Below, one piece after another: positions 54,351-63,104 of a DNA stretch of 64,000 nucleotides. The stretch is from Affinirhizobium straminoryzae (GTDB lineage Bacteria; Pseudomonadota; Alphaproteobacteria; Rhizobiales; Rhizobiaceae). The position numbers and the translations under genes are program-made. The stretch spans positions 39,848 through 103,847 of the forward strand of contig NZ_VJMG01000059.1 in the NCBI RefSeq assembly GCF_007004135.1. The letters run 5' to 3'. The notes beneath the pieces are model-generated. The model saw only the letters and a list, made by a program, of their open reading frames with translations, did not search any database and had not been told where the DNA came from. The first letter of the stretch is position 1. The number at the start of each line of letters is the position of its first letter.

Positions 54351-55346
54351 TCAGCATCCCTTCGCAAGCTGGGGTTCCATCACGTCGGCAAGCGCCGTGG
54401 CGCTGAGGAAGGCGGCTTCCACCCGGTTGCCGACGCACCAGTCACCGCAGGCCGCAAGCCCGAGACCATTATCCAGCAGGAAGGGCTGGCCGAGCGGCGT
54501 TTCCACATTCGCATAGCGCCAGCGGTGAATGTCGATCGCCAGAACCGCGTCCCAGTCAAAATCCGCACACAACGTCCGGCACGCGGCCATCATGCTGTCG
54601 CGCACCGTCTCCAGCGGCGCCTCCAGATGCTGGTCGGCCCAGCGATTGTTGGCATGGACGACGAGCGCCGGTGCTGTGTCGCGGTCCGGCTTGCCATGAT
54701 TGGCGGCGATCCAGCTGATCACCGGATGTTCCACCTGCGCGGCTTCCGCGGGCGGCAGCGTGCCCTCTTTCAGTGTCAGCATCAGGGTGAAGCAGCCATT
54801 CATCCGCACGCCGTCGAGTGCTTCAAGATCCGCCGCGGCAAAGGGCATCAACTGGCGTGTCTGCGGGGCAGGTGCCGTGGCAACCACGCGGTCGAAGGGG
54901 CCGAAGGTCCTGTCCTTCGTCGCCAGGTGCCAGCCATCGCCTGTCTTCTGAAGCGCGAGGATCTGACAGCCAAGCCGCAGATCGAGCCCCTCGGCCAGCG
55001 CCTTCGGCAGCGCCGTCATTGCGGGAACCCCGACGAACCGCGGCGCGCGATCGGCCAGCCGCTCCGATGCCCCATCTGCGCCAATCCGCATCAGGGCTGC
55101 CGCCCAGGCCTGCACCTGACCGGCCTCGAGATACGGCTCGAGAGCGGTGTGGAACCGGCTGTCGCGAATGGTGAAATACTGTGCGCCGTGATCGAAAGCC
55201 GTCGTTTCCGTGCGCCTCGTGGCCAGACGCCCGCCTGTTCCGCGGCTTTTGTCAAACACCGTTACCCGCGCCGTCGCGCTCAGCCGCCGTGCCAGCGTCA
55301 GGCCTGCCATGCCGGCGCCGATGATTGCAACGGACGGCTTCGTCAT
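54351..55346 (-). CDS. Renalase-like FAD-dependent oxidoreductase
   Basis: A 331-residue flavoprotein. The dinucleotide site is VAIIGAGMAGLTLARRLSATARVTVFDKSRGTGGRLATRR, followed by AFDHGAQYFTIRD and a C-terminal ACGDWCVGNRVEAAFLSATAL. This matches bacterial renalase-type amine/NAD(P)H-isomer oxidases found beside photolyase genes. The start overlaps the DUF2256 stop (ATGA). Confidence 0.87.
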   Translation of the reverse strand: MTKPSVAIIGAGMAGLTLARRLSATARVTVFDKSRGTGGRLATRRTETTAFDHGAQYFTIRDSRFHTALEPYLEAGQVQAWAAALMRIGADGASERLADRAPRFVGVPAMTALPKALAEGLDLRLGCQILALQKTGDGWHLATKDRTFGPFDRVVATAPAPQTRQLMPFAAADLEALDGVRMNGCFTLMLTLKEGTLPPAEAAQVEHPVISWIAANHGKPDRDTAPALVVHANNRWADQHLEAPLETVRDSMMAACRTLCADFDWDAVLAIDIHRWRYANVETPLGQPFLLDNGLGLAACGDWCVGNRVEAAFLSATALADVMEPQLAKGC

Positions 55347-55495
55347 CGCGCGTTCCCCCGGCTTCGGCGGCAGCGCTCCGAGCAATACTTCACCGTTGCC
55401 CAGTCCCGCTCCCATTTCTTGCGCCAGACAAAGGGGCGCAGACAGGCGACACAGGTCTTGCTCGGCAAATCCGCTTTCTTCACACCCGCAGGCAT
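55343..55495 (-). CDS. DUF2256 small zinc-ribbon-like protein
   Basis: A 50-residue protein starting MPAGVKKADLPSKTC, with CVAC, RPFVWRKKWERDW and YCSERCRR. The four cysteines and the WRKKW core are the DUF2256 pattern, usually adjacent to cryptochrome/photolyase genes. It is too short for default gene finders. Its stop overlaps the next ATG, so it is coupled to the flavoprotein gene. A metal-binding helper role is inferred. Confidence 0.88.
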   Translation of the reverse strand: MPAGVKKADLPSKTCVACLRPFVWRKKWERDWATVKYCSERCRRSRGNAR

Positions 55496-55683
55496 GCTGC
55501 CTCCATTATCACACGTCTGTGATTACGCGGCGACGAGGGGAGTGGATCAGCAGAAGAGGGACAGGAAATCGCGCGCTACGTCATTCCATGTCTGCCAACA
55601 TCTCCGCGGGTTTCCGGGGTGTCAGGGGGTTAAGCGCATCAGGCTGCATCGCTGACGGTCCGTTCCAGCCTGTTATCCGCCGG

Positions 55684-56520
55684 TCACAGCCCGCTGAACC
55701 AGTTGTAGCCCTGGTCCTCCCAGTAGCCGCCGGGATAATCGTTGGTGACGAAGATCTCGACGATATGCTTCGGGTTCTTGAAGCCGAGCTTCGTCGGGAT
55801 CCGCAATTTCACGGGCGAGCCGTATTTCAGCGGCAACGGATCATTGCGGAAGTCGAGCGCCAGAATGGTCTGCGGATGCAGCGCGCTCGGCATGTCGATG
55901 CTGGAATAGTAGCGGTCGGCGCATTTGAAGCCCACATAGTTTGCGGTGAGATCCGCGCCGATGCGTTGCAGAAACAGGCCGAGCGGGACGCCGCTCCACT
56001 GGCCGATGGCGCTCCAGCCCTCGATGCAGATATGCTGGGTGATCTGCGCGGCCTGCGGCAGGCGCCGCAGATCCTCCAGGCGCCAGGCAGCCTTGTTGTC
56101 AACCCGTCCGGACACGGTCAGCCGGTAGTCCGAAAGGTCGATGTCTGGAACGCTGTCTTCCGCATAGAAGGCGTTGAACGGGAAGGGGTCGGTGATATCA
56201 TCCAGCCGGAAGGTGGGGGCCAGTCGATGGGGGTCGAACAGGAAGGCCTGGACGCGGTCATTCCAGCGCGACATGGCCCAGAGCGCCCTGTCGACCGCCG
56301 TATCGTCCTGCAGATTGCAGCCGGTCAGCATGGTCAGCGCCCCGAGCGACAGGCCCTGGCGGAAGAAGAGGCGGCGGCTGACATTCTCCAGCTGCCTGCG
56401 GTGATCCTTCATGACGATGCCTGGCGGCGTGCGGCGAGGCTGGGACGGCTGCTTGCCCGCGCTGCCGGAAAAAGGTTCGGAAGCAGGCTTGTGATCACGT
56501 TTGGGATCAGGCTTGTCCAT
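55684..56520 (-). CDS. Tat-exported molybdopterin oxidoreductase (sulfite oxidase/MsrP fold)
   Basis: A 278-residue periplasmic molybdoenzyme. A twin-arginine motif SRRLFFRQG lies near residue 45 and is followed by LGALTMLTGC, which resembles a lipobox, so the protein may be a Tat-exported lipoprotein. The molybdenum cysteine is in QHICIEGWSAIGQWSGVPL, and the fold's later FKCADRYYSSIDM and KYGSPVKLRIPTKLGFK are present. AAGGAG supports start 56520; a shorter form from 56412 would start 36 residues later. It overlaps the cytochrome gene by 14 bases. The substrate is unknown; sulfoxides are plausible. Confidence 0.88.
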   Translation of the reverse strand: MDKPDPKRDHKPASEPFSGSAGKQPSQPRRTPPGIVMKDHRRQLENVSRRLFFRQGLSLGALTMLTGCNLQDDTAVDRALWAMSRWNDRVQAFLFDPHRLAPTFRLDDITDPFPFNAFYAEDSVPDIDLSDYRLTVSGRVDNKAAWRLEDLRRLPQAAQITQHICIEGWSAIGQWSGVPLGLFLQRIGADLTANYVGFKCADRYYSSIDMPSALHPQTILALDFRNDPLPLKYGSPVKLRIPTKLGFKNPKHIVEIFVTNDYPGGYWEDQGYNWFSGL

Positions 56521-57157
56521 CGCGGCCCGGCTCCTTCTTCTTGTCGAAAATCGATGTGCCCACACTCATCGACAGCAGGGTGCGGGGGACGATCGCGACC
56601 ATCGCCACATGGATGAAGACGAAGCCGAGAAGTCCCGCCATGCCGGCGAAATGCACCACGCGCGTGGTGGCGAAACCGCCAAACAGCGTCGTCAGCCAGT
56701 GAAATTGGACAGGCTTCCAAAGCGCGAGACCGGACGCCACCATCAGCACGCCGAGCAGGAGCGCTCCGAGATACATCAGCTTCTGGATGGCATTGTAGTC
56801 CCCGCTCTGGTGCTGAAGCCTGAAGGCCAGCGCCTGCCGCAGATCGCGCAGCACGTCACGGGGGCCGACCTTCAGCAGGCGCGCGCGGAGATAACCGCTT
56901 GCACTTCCGAACAGCAGATAGGCAAGCCCGTTGCCGATCAGCAGCCACATCACGGCGAAGTGCCATACGGTCGATCCGCCAAGCCAGCCGCCCAGCGTCA
57001 CGGCCTCCGGAAACCTGAAGGGCAGGATGGGATGGGCATTGTAGATGCCCATCCCGCTCATGACCATGCAGACCATGGCGAAGACGTTGATCCAGTGCGT
57101 GACGCGGATCACGCCGGGATGTGCCGTGCGACCGGACCAGCGGTTCTCCCTCTGCAT
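56507..57157 (-). CDS. Cytochrome b561-type membrane subunit
   Basis: A 216-residue di-haem membrane protein with four main helices. Likely haem histidines are in VIRVTHWINVFAMV, TVWHFAVMW, RVVHFAGMAGLLGFVFIHVAM. It should transfer quinol electrons to the adjacent periplasmic molybdoenzyme. GAGGT precedes ATG 57157. It starts eight bases after the DUF5666-like gene and overlaps the molybdoenzyme gene. Confidence 0.88.
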   Translation of the reverse strand: MQRENRWSGRTAHPGVIRVTHWINVFAMVCMVMSGMGIYNAHPILPFRFPEAVTLGGWLGGSTVWHFAVMWLLIGNGLAYLLFGSASGYLRARLLKVGPRDVLRDLRQALAFRLQHQSGDYNAIQKLMYLGALLLGVLMVASGLALWKPVQFHWLTTLFGGFATTRVVHFAGMAGLLGFVFIHVAMVAIVPRTLLSMSVGTSIFDKKKEPGRDGQA

Positions 57158-57165
57158 CGCACACC

Positions 57166-57783
57166 TCACATCGGCGGCGCGATGCCGTTGGCACCGACAC
57201 TGACCGACAGCGCCGTCAGCGATCCATCGTCCGCCTTCGTCGCCAGGATGACCAGCTTGGCGCCGGAGGCGATCAGCGAACGGTCGCCCGGCTCGATGCT
57301 GACAACGGGAACATCGGCCGGCACGAACACCTTCTTCTCGCCGTTCTTGTACTTGACGGTCAGCGTGCGGCCATCTGAACCGACAATGCTGCCGACGGCG
57401 CCATTCGTCATGGACGTGTCCTTGCCGCTGTCCCAGGGACGCGTGCCTTCGCCCGCGCCGCGCATGGAGGCCGGGAAGATATGCACTTCCAGCGCCTTCA
57501 GCGTGCCGTCCGGCTGCGGCGCGGCCGCGGTGCCGATATAGCTGTCCGGCTTGATGGCGGACAGATCGGTCAGCACCACCGAGGCGACCTTGGTGTCTGC
57601 CGAAAGCTTGACGGCAACATCCTTGCCGTCGCGGGTCTTGACCTCTATGCCATCGGATGTGACGGCGGTGATCGCGCCGCGGATGCGGACGGGATCGGCA
57701 GCGTTGGCGACGCCGGCTGCGGCTGCGGAAAGGGCAAGCGTCAAGACGGCGGATTGCAGGGAGGATTTCATGGACAGGCGCAT
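57166..57783 (-). CDS. Periplasmic DUF5666-like protein
   Basis: A 205-residue secreted protein with a signal peptide (SLQSAVLTLALSAAAAGVANAAD). The mature part is two beta-rich repeats (RIRGAITAVTSDGIEVKTRDGKDVAVKLSADTKV and GSIVGSDGRTLTVKYKNGEKKVFVPADVPV), resembling the DUF5666/OB-type domain. Function is unknown. It is the first gene of the molybdoenzyme operon, and GGAG precedes the ATG. It is divergent from the two-component genes with a 171-base shared promoter region. Confidence 0.78.
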   Translation of the reverse strand: MRLSMKSSLQSAVLTLALSAAAAGVANAADPVRIRGAITAVTSDGIEVKTRDGKDVAVKLSADTKVASVVLTDLSAIKPDSYIGTAAAPQPDGTLKALEVHIFPASMRGAGEGTRPWDSGKDTSMTNGAVGSIVGSDGRTLTVKYKNGEKKVFVPADVPVVSIEPGDRSLIASGAKLVILATKADDGSLTALSVSVGANGIAPPM

Positions 57784-57954
57784 AGGGGCCAACTCCGCTT
57801 CCTGTTGATGGGAACGTCGTGACGCTAGCGCTTTGCCCGGCTCCGGAACGTGACGCCGGAATGACAATTTTGTCATTCACGGTTCAGCAAAAAGACCCCG
57901 ATAGGCTGCTAGAAAATGCGGCATACTGAATGCGCGCGATAGGGCTTGTGCGAC

Positions 57955-58620
57955 GTGGCGATCCTCATCATCGAAGACGATCCGAAAACGGGAGACTATT
58001 TGCGCAAAGGCTTGCGGGAATGCGGCTATTCCGTCGATCTTGCCCGCACGGGCACCGATGGCGTGCACATGGCGATGCAGCAGTCCTATGATCTGGTGGT
58101 TCTCGACGTGATGCTTCCCGGCATGGACGGATGGGAGGTCATTCACCGGATCCGCGAGCGCGGCGATATGCCGGTCGTGTTTCTCTCCGCGCGCGACGAT
58201 GTCAGTGACCGCATTCGCGGCCTTCGCCTCGGCGCCGATGACTATCTGGTGAAGCCGTTCTCCTTTGTCGAGCTGGAACTCAGGATCCGTACCATTCTGA
58301 GGCGCGGGATCGTGCGCGAAAGCGATGTCTTCGAAGCCGCGGATCTGCGTCTCGACGTGCTGCGCCGCAAGGTAACGCGTGACGGTGTCGAGATTGCGCT
58401 AACCAACAAGGAGTTCATGCTGCTGCATCTGCTCATGAAGCGGCAGGGCGAGGTGCTGTCACGCACGCAGATCGCCTCCGAGGTCTGGGACATGAACTTC
58501 GACAGCGACACGAATGTCGTCGATGTCGCGGTGAAGCGATTGCGCGCCAAGATCGACGGCCCCTTCCAGCAGAAGCTCATTTCGACGATCCGCAGCGTCG
58601 GATACAGCCTGAGCGCCTGA
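57955..58620 (+). CDS. OmpR-family response regulator (CusR/HprR-like)
   Basis: A 221-residue regulator starting at GTG. The receiver has AILIIEDDPKTGDYLRKGL, LVVLDVMLPGMDGWEV and DDYLVKPFSF. The C-terminal winged helix is LTNKEFMLLHLLMKRQGEVLSRTQIASEVWDMNFDSDTNVVDVAVKRLR. This pattern is typical of heavy-metal/HOCl-responsive regulators (CusR, CopR, HprR). It is divergent from the molybdoenzyme operon, its likely target. Confidence 0.9.
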   Translation: MAILIIEDDPKTGDYLRKGLRECGYSVDLARTGTDGVHMAMQQSYDLVVLDVMLPGMDGWEVIHRIRERGDMPVVFLSARDDVSDRIRGLRLGADDYLVKPFSFVELELRIRTILRRGIVRESDVFEAADLRLDVLRRKVTRDGVEIALTNKEFMLLHLLMKRQGEVLSRTQIASEVWDMNFDSDTNVVDVAVKRLRAKIDGPFQQKLISTIRSVGYSLSA

Positions 58621-58622
58621 GC

Positions 58623-60008
58623 ATGATGCGGTTGCGGCTTCACCTGAACTCGCTGATCGTCAGGCTTCTTCTCGCCTGCATCGGTGTCCTCTGTCTTCTG
58701 ACGGGCGCGCTCGGCACCTATTTCTATCACTCGGTCAGGCTGGCGCAGGAGCATCGCATCGAGACGGTTCTCTCCGGCCGCGCAGCCTATTTTGCGAGGC
58801 TCGTCAGCGAGATGTACCCGCTGGAGGAGTTGAAGGAGCGTCCCCTGCTGGTGGCGCGGATGCTGGGGGCCGAGCGGGACGTGCTCGCTTTCCGCCATTC
58901 CTCCGGGGATCCGGTGATCGAGGTCAACCCGGATCGGCTTCCGCTTCCGCCTGTCTTGGATGCCGAAAGGCCTCTGATCCGGCAGACGGTGACGACAGAT
59001 GGCGTCGAGGTCTACTGGGCCTCCGTGCGCACGCGGGCGCTGACGACCAACGACACGATCGACGTGCTGGTCGGCCATCCCATGAGCGAAGAGCGCGCCA
59101 TGCTGGCCACTTTTCGCGACCGTTTCTTCATGGCGACCCTTGCGGGCGTGGCGATGGCCGCGGCCATCGCCTTCTGCCTTCTGAAACGCGGCCTGCAGCC
59201 CGTACACCAGATGGCGACCCGGGCGGCGGAGGTGCATCCGGGTCAGTTGCATGTGCGGCTGGACGTGAAGACCGCACCGAGCGAGCTGCGGGCGCTTGCC
59301 GCGGCCTTCAACGCCATGCTGGACCGGCTCGCGGATGGCTATCAGCGGCTGTCGCAGTTCTCTGCCGATCTTGCGCATGAAATCCGCACGCCGCTCGGCA
59401 TTCTCATCGGGCAGACGCAGGTCACGCTCGTCCAGCCGCGATCGCCAGAGGAATATCGGGCCATTCTGGAATCGAACCTCGAGGAATTCGAGAGCCTGAA
59501 CAGGCTCTCGGAAAACATGCTGTTTCTGGCGCGCGCCGATGAGGGGCGCCAGCAGGTGGAGCGCTCCACGATCGATCTCGATCGCGAACTCGGCAAGATC
59601 CTCGACTACTTCGAGGGTTTGGCGCTGGAGCGCGACATGGCGTTCAGCCTGGAGGCGTCCGGCACCGCCAGCGCCAGTGCAGATCTGTTCCGGCGCGCCA
59701 TCGGCAATCTGATCGTCAATGCGATCCGGCATGGCCGGGAAGGCACCACTATCCGGATACGGGCCGATGCCTCCGAAGGTCAGGCGACGGTGCACGTCAT
59801 CAATGCCGTGGACGATCTTTCCTCCGTTCAACTGCATCGCCTGTTCGACCGCTTCTACCAGGCCGACCAGGCGCGCAGCGGCAATTCAGCCTCGCATGGG
59901 CTGGGGCTCGCCATCGTTGATGCGATCATGCGCCTGCATGGCGGCTCCGCCGAGGTGAGCTGCCCGCAGGCGGGAGAGATCCGCTTCCGCCTTGTTTTTC
60001 CGGGTTAG
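58623..60008 (+). CDS. Heavy-metal-type sensor histidine kinase (CusS/HprS-like)
   Basis: A 461-residue inner-membrane kinase. Two helices (LIVRLLLACIGVLCLLTGALGTYFY and FFMATLAGVAMAAAIAFCLL) bracket a ~130-residue periplasmic sensor. HAMP follows, then HisKA (SADLAHEIRTPLGILIGQTQ), the N-box NLIVNAIRHGRE and GLGLAIVDAIMRLHGG. It starts three bases after the regulator stop. No metal-rich motif is obvious in the sensor. Confidence 0.9.
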   Translation: MMRLRLHLNSLIVRLLLACIGVLCLLTGALGTYFYHSVRLAQEHRIETVLSGRAAYFARLVSEMYPLEELKERPLLVARMLGAERDVLAFRHSSGDPVIEVNPDRLPLPPVLDAERPLIRQTVTTDGVEVYWASVRTRALTTNDTIDVLVGHPMSEERAMLATFRDRFFMATLAGVAMAAAIAFCLLKRGLQPVHQMATRAAEVHPGQLHVRLDVKTAPSELRALAAAFNAMLDRLADGYQRLSQFSADLAHEIRTPLGILIGQTQVTLVQPRSPEEYRAILESNLEEFESLNRLSENMLFLARADEGRQQVERSTIDLDRELGKILDYFEGLALERDMAFSLEASGTASASADLFRRAIGNLIVNAIRHGREGTTIRIRADASEGQATVHVINAVDDLSSVQLHRLFDRFYQADQARSGNSASHGLGLAIVDAIMRLHGGSAEVSCPQAGEIRFRLVFPG

Positions 60009-60177
60009 GTATCCTCCGGCTTCGGCCATTTGCGACATGATGCCGGATGCAGTCGAAAGTGACGACCGATTGGCATTACGGCCGGAAGTGAAAATCCGAT
60101 TCAGGCTGATTTCATCCCGCGACACTTGTCCGAGGGGCAGGACCCACCTGGAACCGCAATGACAGGATCTACTGTTG

Positions 60178-60942
60178 TCAGTCCCGCCAGGCCGGATCGT
60201 CCTTGTCGAGGCAGGATTTCAGATAGGCGAAGTGCTTCTCCGCCATGCCGCGATAGGGAACCCAGCCGTCCGCCGTCCCTTGCGCGATCTCGTCTGACAG
60301 CACCGCCAGCGGTTTGCCGGTCGACAGCGCCAGCACCATCGTCTGCGCTGCCTTCTCGAAGAAATAGAGGTCCTCGAAGGCATCGGCCACCGTCTCGCCC
60401 GCGATGGAGACGCCATGATTGCCCATCACAAGCACCGCCTTGCCACGGATCATCTCCGCCAGACGCTCGCCTTCTTCCGCCGCATCGGCGATCCCGCCGA
60501 AGGACAGGTCATAGCCAATTCTCCCGAAGAAGCGCGCCGTGTTGTTGTCTAGCGGCAGAAGCGTCGGGTCCTTCAGGCAGGAGAGCGCCACTGCGTAAGG
60601 CGAGTGGCAATGCAGGATGACCCGCGCCTCCGGCAGCATCCGGTGCAGCGTGCCGTGCACGGTCCAGGCCGACGGGTCCGGCGCATCGGGGCCGTTCATC
60701 ACCCCGGGATCGTCGGCATCGAGCAAGAGCAGGTCGCTCGCCTTGATCGTGGCAAAATGCTGCCAGCGCGGATTGAGCAGGAATTTCCGCCCATTGGTCG
60801 AAACGGCCGCGCTGAAATGGTTGCCGACCGACTCGCTCCAGCCGAAGCGATGACAGAGCCGGAAGGCGGCTGCGAGGTCCTGACGCAGCGCTTTCAGCGC
60901 TGCGTCGTCGAGGATGTCGTTTCCGGAAGCGGCGATATTCAT
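60178..60942 (-). CDS. Class II aldolase/adducin family protein
   Basis: A 254-residue protein of the fuculose-phosphate-aldolase/adducin fold. Metal histidines are in VILHCHSPYAVAL and MGNHGVSIAG, with GNHFSAAVS as the substrate-phosphate-like loop. It lacks a clear sugar-specific signature. Its ATG overlaps the stop of the dioxygenase gene by four bases, so both act together, perhaps on a hydroxylated quaternary-amine or related acid. Confidence 0.87.
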   Translation of the reverse strand: MNIAASGNDILDDAALKALRQDLAAAFRLCHRFGWSESVGNHFSAAVSTNGRKFLLNPRWQHFATIKASDLLLLDADDPGVMNGPDAPDPSAWTVHGTLHRMLPEARVILHCHSPYAVALSCLKDPTLLPLDNNTARFFGRIGYDLSFGGIADAAEEGERLAEMIRGKAVLVMGNHGVSIAGETVADAFEDLYFFEKAAQTMVLALSTGKPLAVLSDEIAQGTADGWVPYRGMAEKHFAYLKSCLDKDDPAWRD

Positions 60943-62132
60943 GCCTTGAACCGCCCTTCGGTCGTCAGCGCCCGGTAGGTCGAGCGCATCTCTTCGCGGT
61001 CGGCATAGCAGCCGCGCAGATAGCGGTCGCCGCTGGTGGCCGAATAGGCGAGCCGCCCATGCACGATGCGGTGGTTGTCGAACACCATGCATTCGCCGGC
61101 CTTCATCAGGAAGCGCATCATGAACTTGTCGTCCTGCAGCATCTTTCCGAAGCGGCAGAAGGCCGGGTAATAATCGTCGAGCACGGTCTGCGGCAGGTCG
61201 AACAGGTCGGCCATGTGCTGGCTGATCGTCAGGCCCGAGACTTCGCCGTGCTTGTCCAGTTCGATCACCCGCTGCCGCGAGCGCATGTCATAGGTGTCGT
61301 GTTCGCAATAGAAGGGAATGTCGATTTCCGACAGAAGCTTGAAACCCTCCGGATCGATCTCGCGGAAGGCGTTCGCCACCGCCACGCCGTCCGAATAGAT
61401 GCTGAGGCCGCCCTCGACGCTGTTGGCCCGGCAATGCAGGAACTGAACGCCCGGCGCATGTTCTTCCGCCGGCGTATCGGTGTGCAGCTCCAGCGCCTTT
61501 GCGGTATAGGCCGTGTTCGTCGGGTTGATGTGCGTCTTCACGTCGAAATATTCGCCGAAGAAGGTCGGCCGCACATGCCCCATGAGCTTCACGGTGTCGG
61601 TCAGCCCCTGATCGTTGTCCGGCATGTCGGTCACGATTGTCAGCCCCTCGACGATCATCGCCTCAAGCCACTGCGCCACCTTGGCCGGATCGCGCATCAG
61701 TTCCGGCTGGGAGAAGCGGGCGATATGAGGGTAATGGTCGCTGAACCACGCCTTGCGCCGCAGGTCGGCCGGGTCGGCCCGGTGTTTGCCTTCGGCATAT
61801 TGCGACAAGAGCGCCAGAGGGAAGCGCGAGACGTGGTTCTCGCCCGCCCAGCGGATCACCAGAGTTCCGTTCTCGATCTCGGCGCCCTCAGCGCGAGGTG
61901 CTGCCGACAGATGGAAGATGTCGAAGCTGCGCTCGCGCGTGACGCTGTCAAAGGAGGAAGGGCAATTGTCGCGCAGCCAGTAATAGTTGAAATAGGCCAC
62001 TTTCCCCTCGGAAAGTGGCAGGTGAAGTCCTTTCTCTGCCAGGGTCACATCGCCTGTTGCAACATGCATGTTCATCATCAATTTCCTTAACTTGGGGCGG
62101 TGGAAAATTGGATCTGTTTTGACGATCATCAT
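60939..62132 (-). CDS. Gamma-butyrobetaine/trimethyllysine hydroxylase-like dioxygenase
   Basis: A 397-residue Fe(II)/2-oxoglutarate dioxygenase. An N-terminal GBBH-type domain (FNYYWLRDNCPSSFD with the conserved W-L-R-D-N-C) precedes a TauD fold with the metal H-x-D in ALELHTDTPAEEHAPGVQFLHC and the second histidine in FDNHRIVHGRLAY. The layout equals human BBOX1/TMLD and bacterial relatives. Carnitine-type chemistry is possible; the substrate is unproven. GGGAAGG precedes ATG 62132. Confidence 0.88.
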   Translation of the reverse strand: MMIVKTDPIFHRPKLRKLMMNMHVATGDVTLAEKGLHLPLSEGKVAYFNYYWLRDNCPSSFDSVTRERSFDIFHLSAAPRAEGAEIENGTLVIRWAGENHVSRFPLALLSQYAEGKHRADPADLRRKAWFSDHYPHIARFSQPELMRDPAKVAQWLEAMIVEGLTIVTDMPDNDQGLTDTVKLMGHVRPTFFGEYFDVKTHINPTNTAYTAKALELHTDTPAEEHAPGVQFLHCRANSVEGGLSIYSDGVAVANAFREIDPEGFKLLSEIDIPFYCEHDTYDMRSRQRVIELDKHGEVSGLTISQHMADLFDLPQTVLDDYYPAFCRFGKMLQDDKFMMRFLMKAGECMVFDNHRIVHGRLAYSATSGDRYLRGCYADREEMRSTYRALTTEGRFKA

Positions 62133-62192
62133 TCGCCTTCCCAGGGGAGGCCAGAGCGATTATGCTAATTCTAGGTTAAGCTGGAGATTAAG

Positions 62193-63104
62193 TTGATCCG
62201 CCTGCCGCCTCTGCGCCTCCTCACCACGTTCGAAACGTTTGCCCGGCTTGGCTCCATGCGCGAGGCGGCGACAGCGCTGAACGTCACCCAGCCCGCGGTG
62301 ACGCAGGCGCTGAAGGCGCTGGAGGATCATGTCGGCGCCGTCCTGATCGACCGCACGACACGGCCGGCCAGGCTCACAGAAACCGGCCAGCAGCTCGCTC
62401 GCGCCACAAGAGACGGCCTCGACCTGATCGTCGATACCATCGAGGAGATCCGCATCAGCACGGGCCGCGAAGATCAGCGCTTGACCGTCGCCTGCACCAT
62501 GGGGCTTGCCACCCACTGGTTGATGCCGCGCCTCAGCGATTTCTACGCTCTCCATCCCGGCTACGTCGTCAATGTCCAGGTTCCGCCCACGGACCTGCCT
62601 CAGATGTGGCCCGGCACAGACCTCGTCCTGCGTTACGGTCGCGGCACCTGGACCGATGGTACGACGTTGCGCCTCTTCAACGAGACCGTCTGCCCCGTCG
62701 GTCGGCCGGCTTTGGTCGATAGCCTGCTGGCAAGAGGCGAGGGGCTGGAAATCGCCCCGCTCATCCATGTTCGCACCGTCGAGGCACGCCATTGGGAAGG
62801 CTGGACGGATTATCTTGGCAGACGCGGCCTGCCCAAGCCGAAAGGGCCGGGGCACATCTTCGACAACTACGTCCAGGCCGTGCAGGCGGCCCTGGACGGT
62901 CGCGGCCTGATGCTCGGCTGGCGTTCGATCACGGATGCCCTTGTCTCCGACGGCAGCCTCAAAGCATGGCCCGACGGCGCCCTCGATCTTGGCACCGCCT
63001 ATTTCGCCACTGTTGCCCCGGCTGCGGCGAAGCGCCCGGCGGTCCAGGCATTCGTCGAGTGGGTCCGATGCGTCTCCGAGCAGAGCAAGGCAATTAAACT
63101 GTAG
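62193..63104 (+). CDS. LysR-family regulator (GcvA-like) of the dioxygenase pair
   Basis: A 303-residue regulator of the GcvA branch: LPPLRLLTTFETFARLGSMREAATALNVTQPAVTQALKALEDHVG. The effector part LTVACTMGLATHWLMPRLSDFYALHPGYVV is typical. The start is TTG 62193, supported by GGAG seven bases upstream. It is divergent from the dioxygenase operon with only 60 bases between, so it likely controls it. Confidence 0.86.
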   Translation: MIRLPPLRLLTTFETFARLGSMREAATALNVTQPAVTQALKALEDHVGAVLIDRTTRPARLTETGQQLARATRDGLDLIVDTIEEIRISTGREDQRLTVACTMGLATHWLMPRLSDFYALHPGYVVNVQVPPTDLPQMWPGTDLVLRYGRGTWTDGTTLRLFNETVCPVGRPALVDSLLARGEGLEIAPLIHVRTVEARHWEGWTDYLGRRGLPKPKGPGHIFDNYVQAVQAALDGRGLMLGWRSITDALVSDGSLKAWPDGALDLGTAYFATVAPAAAKRPAVQAFVEWVRCVSEQSKAIKL

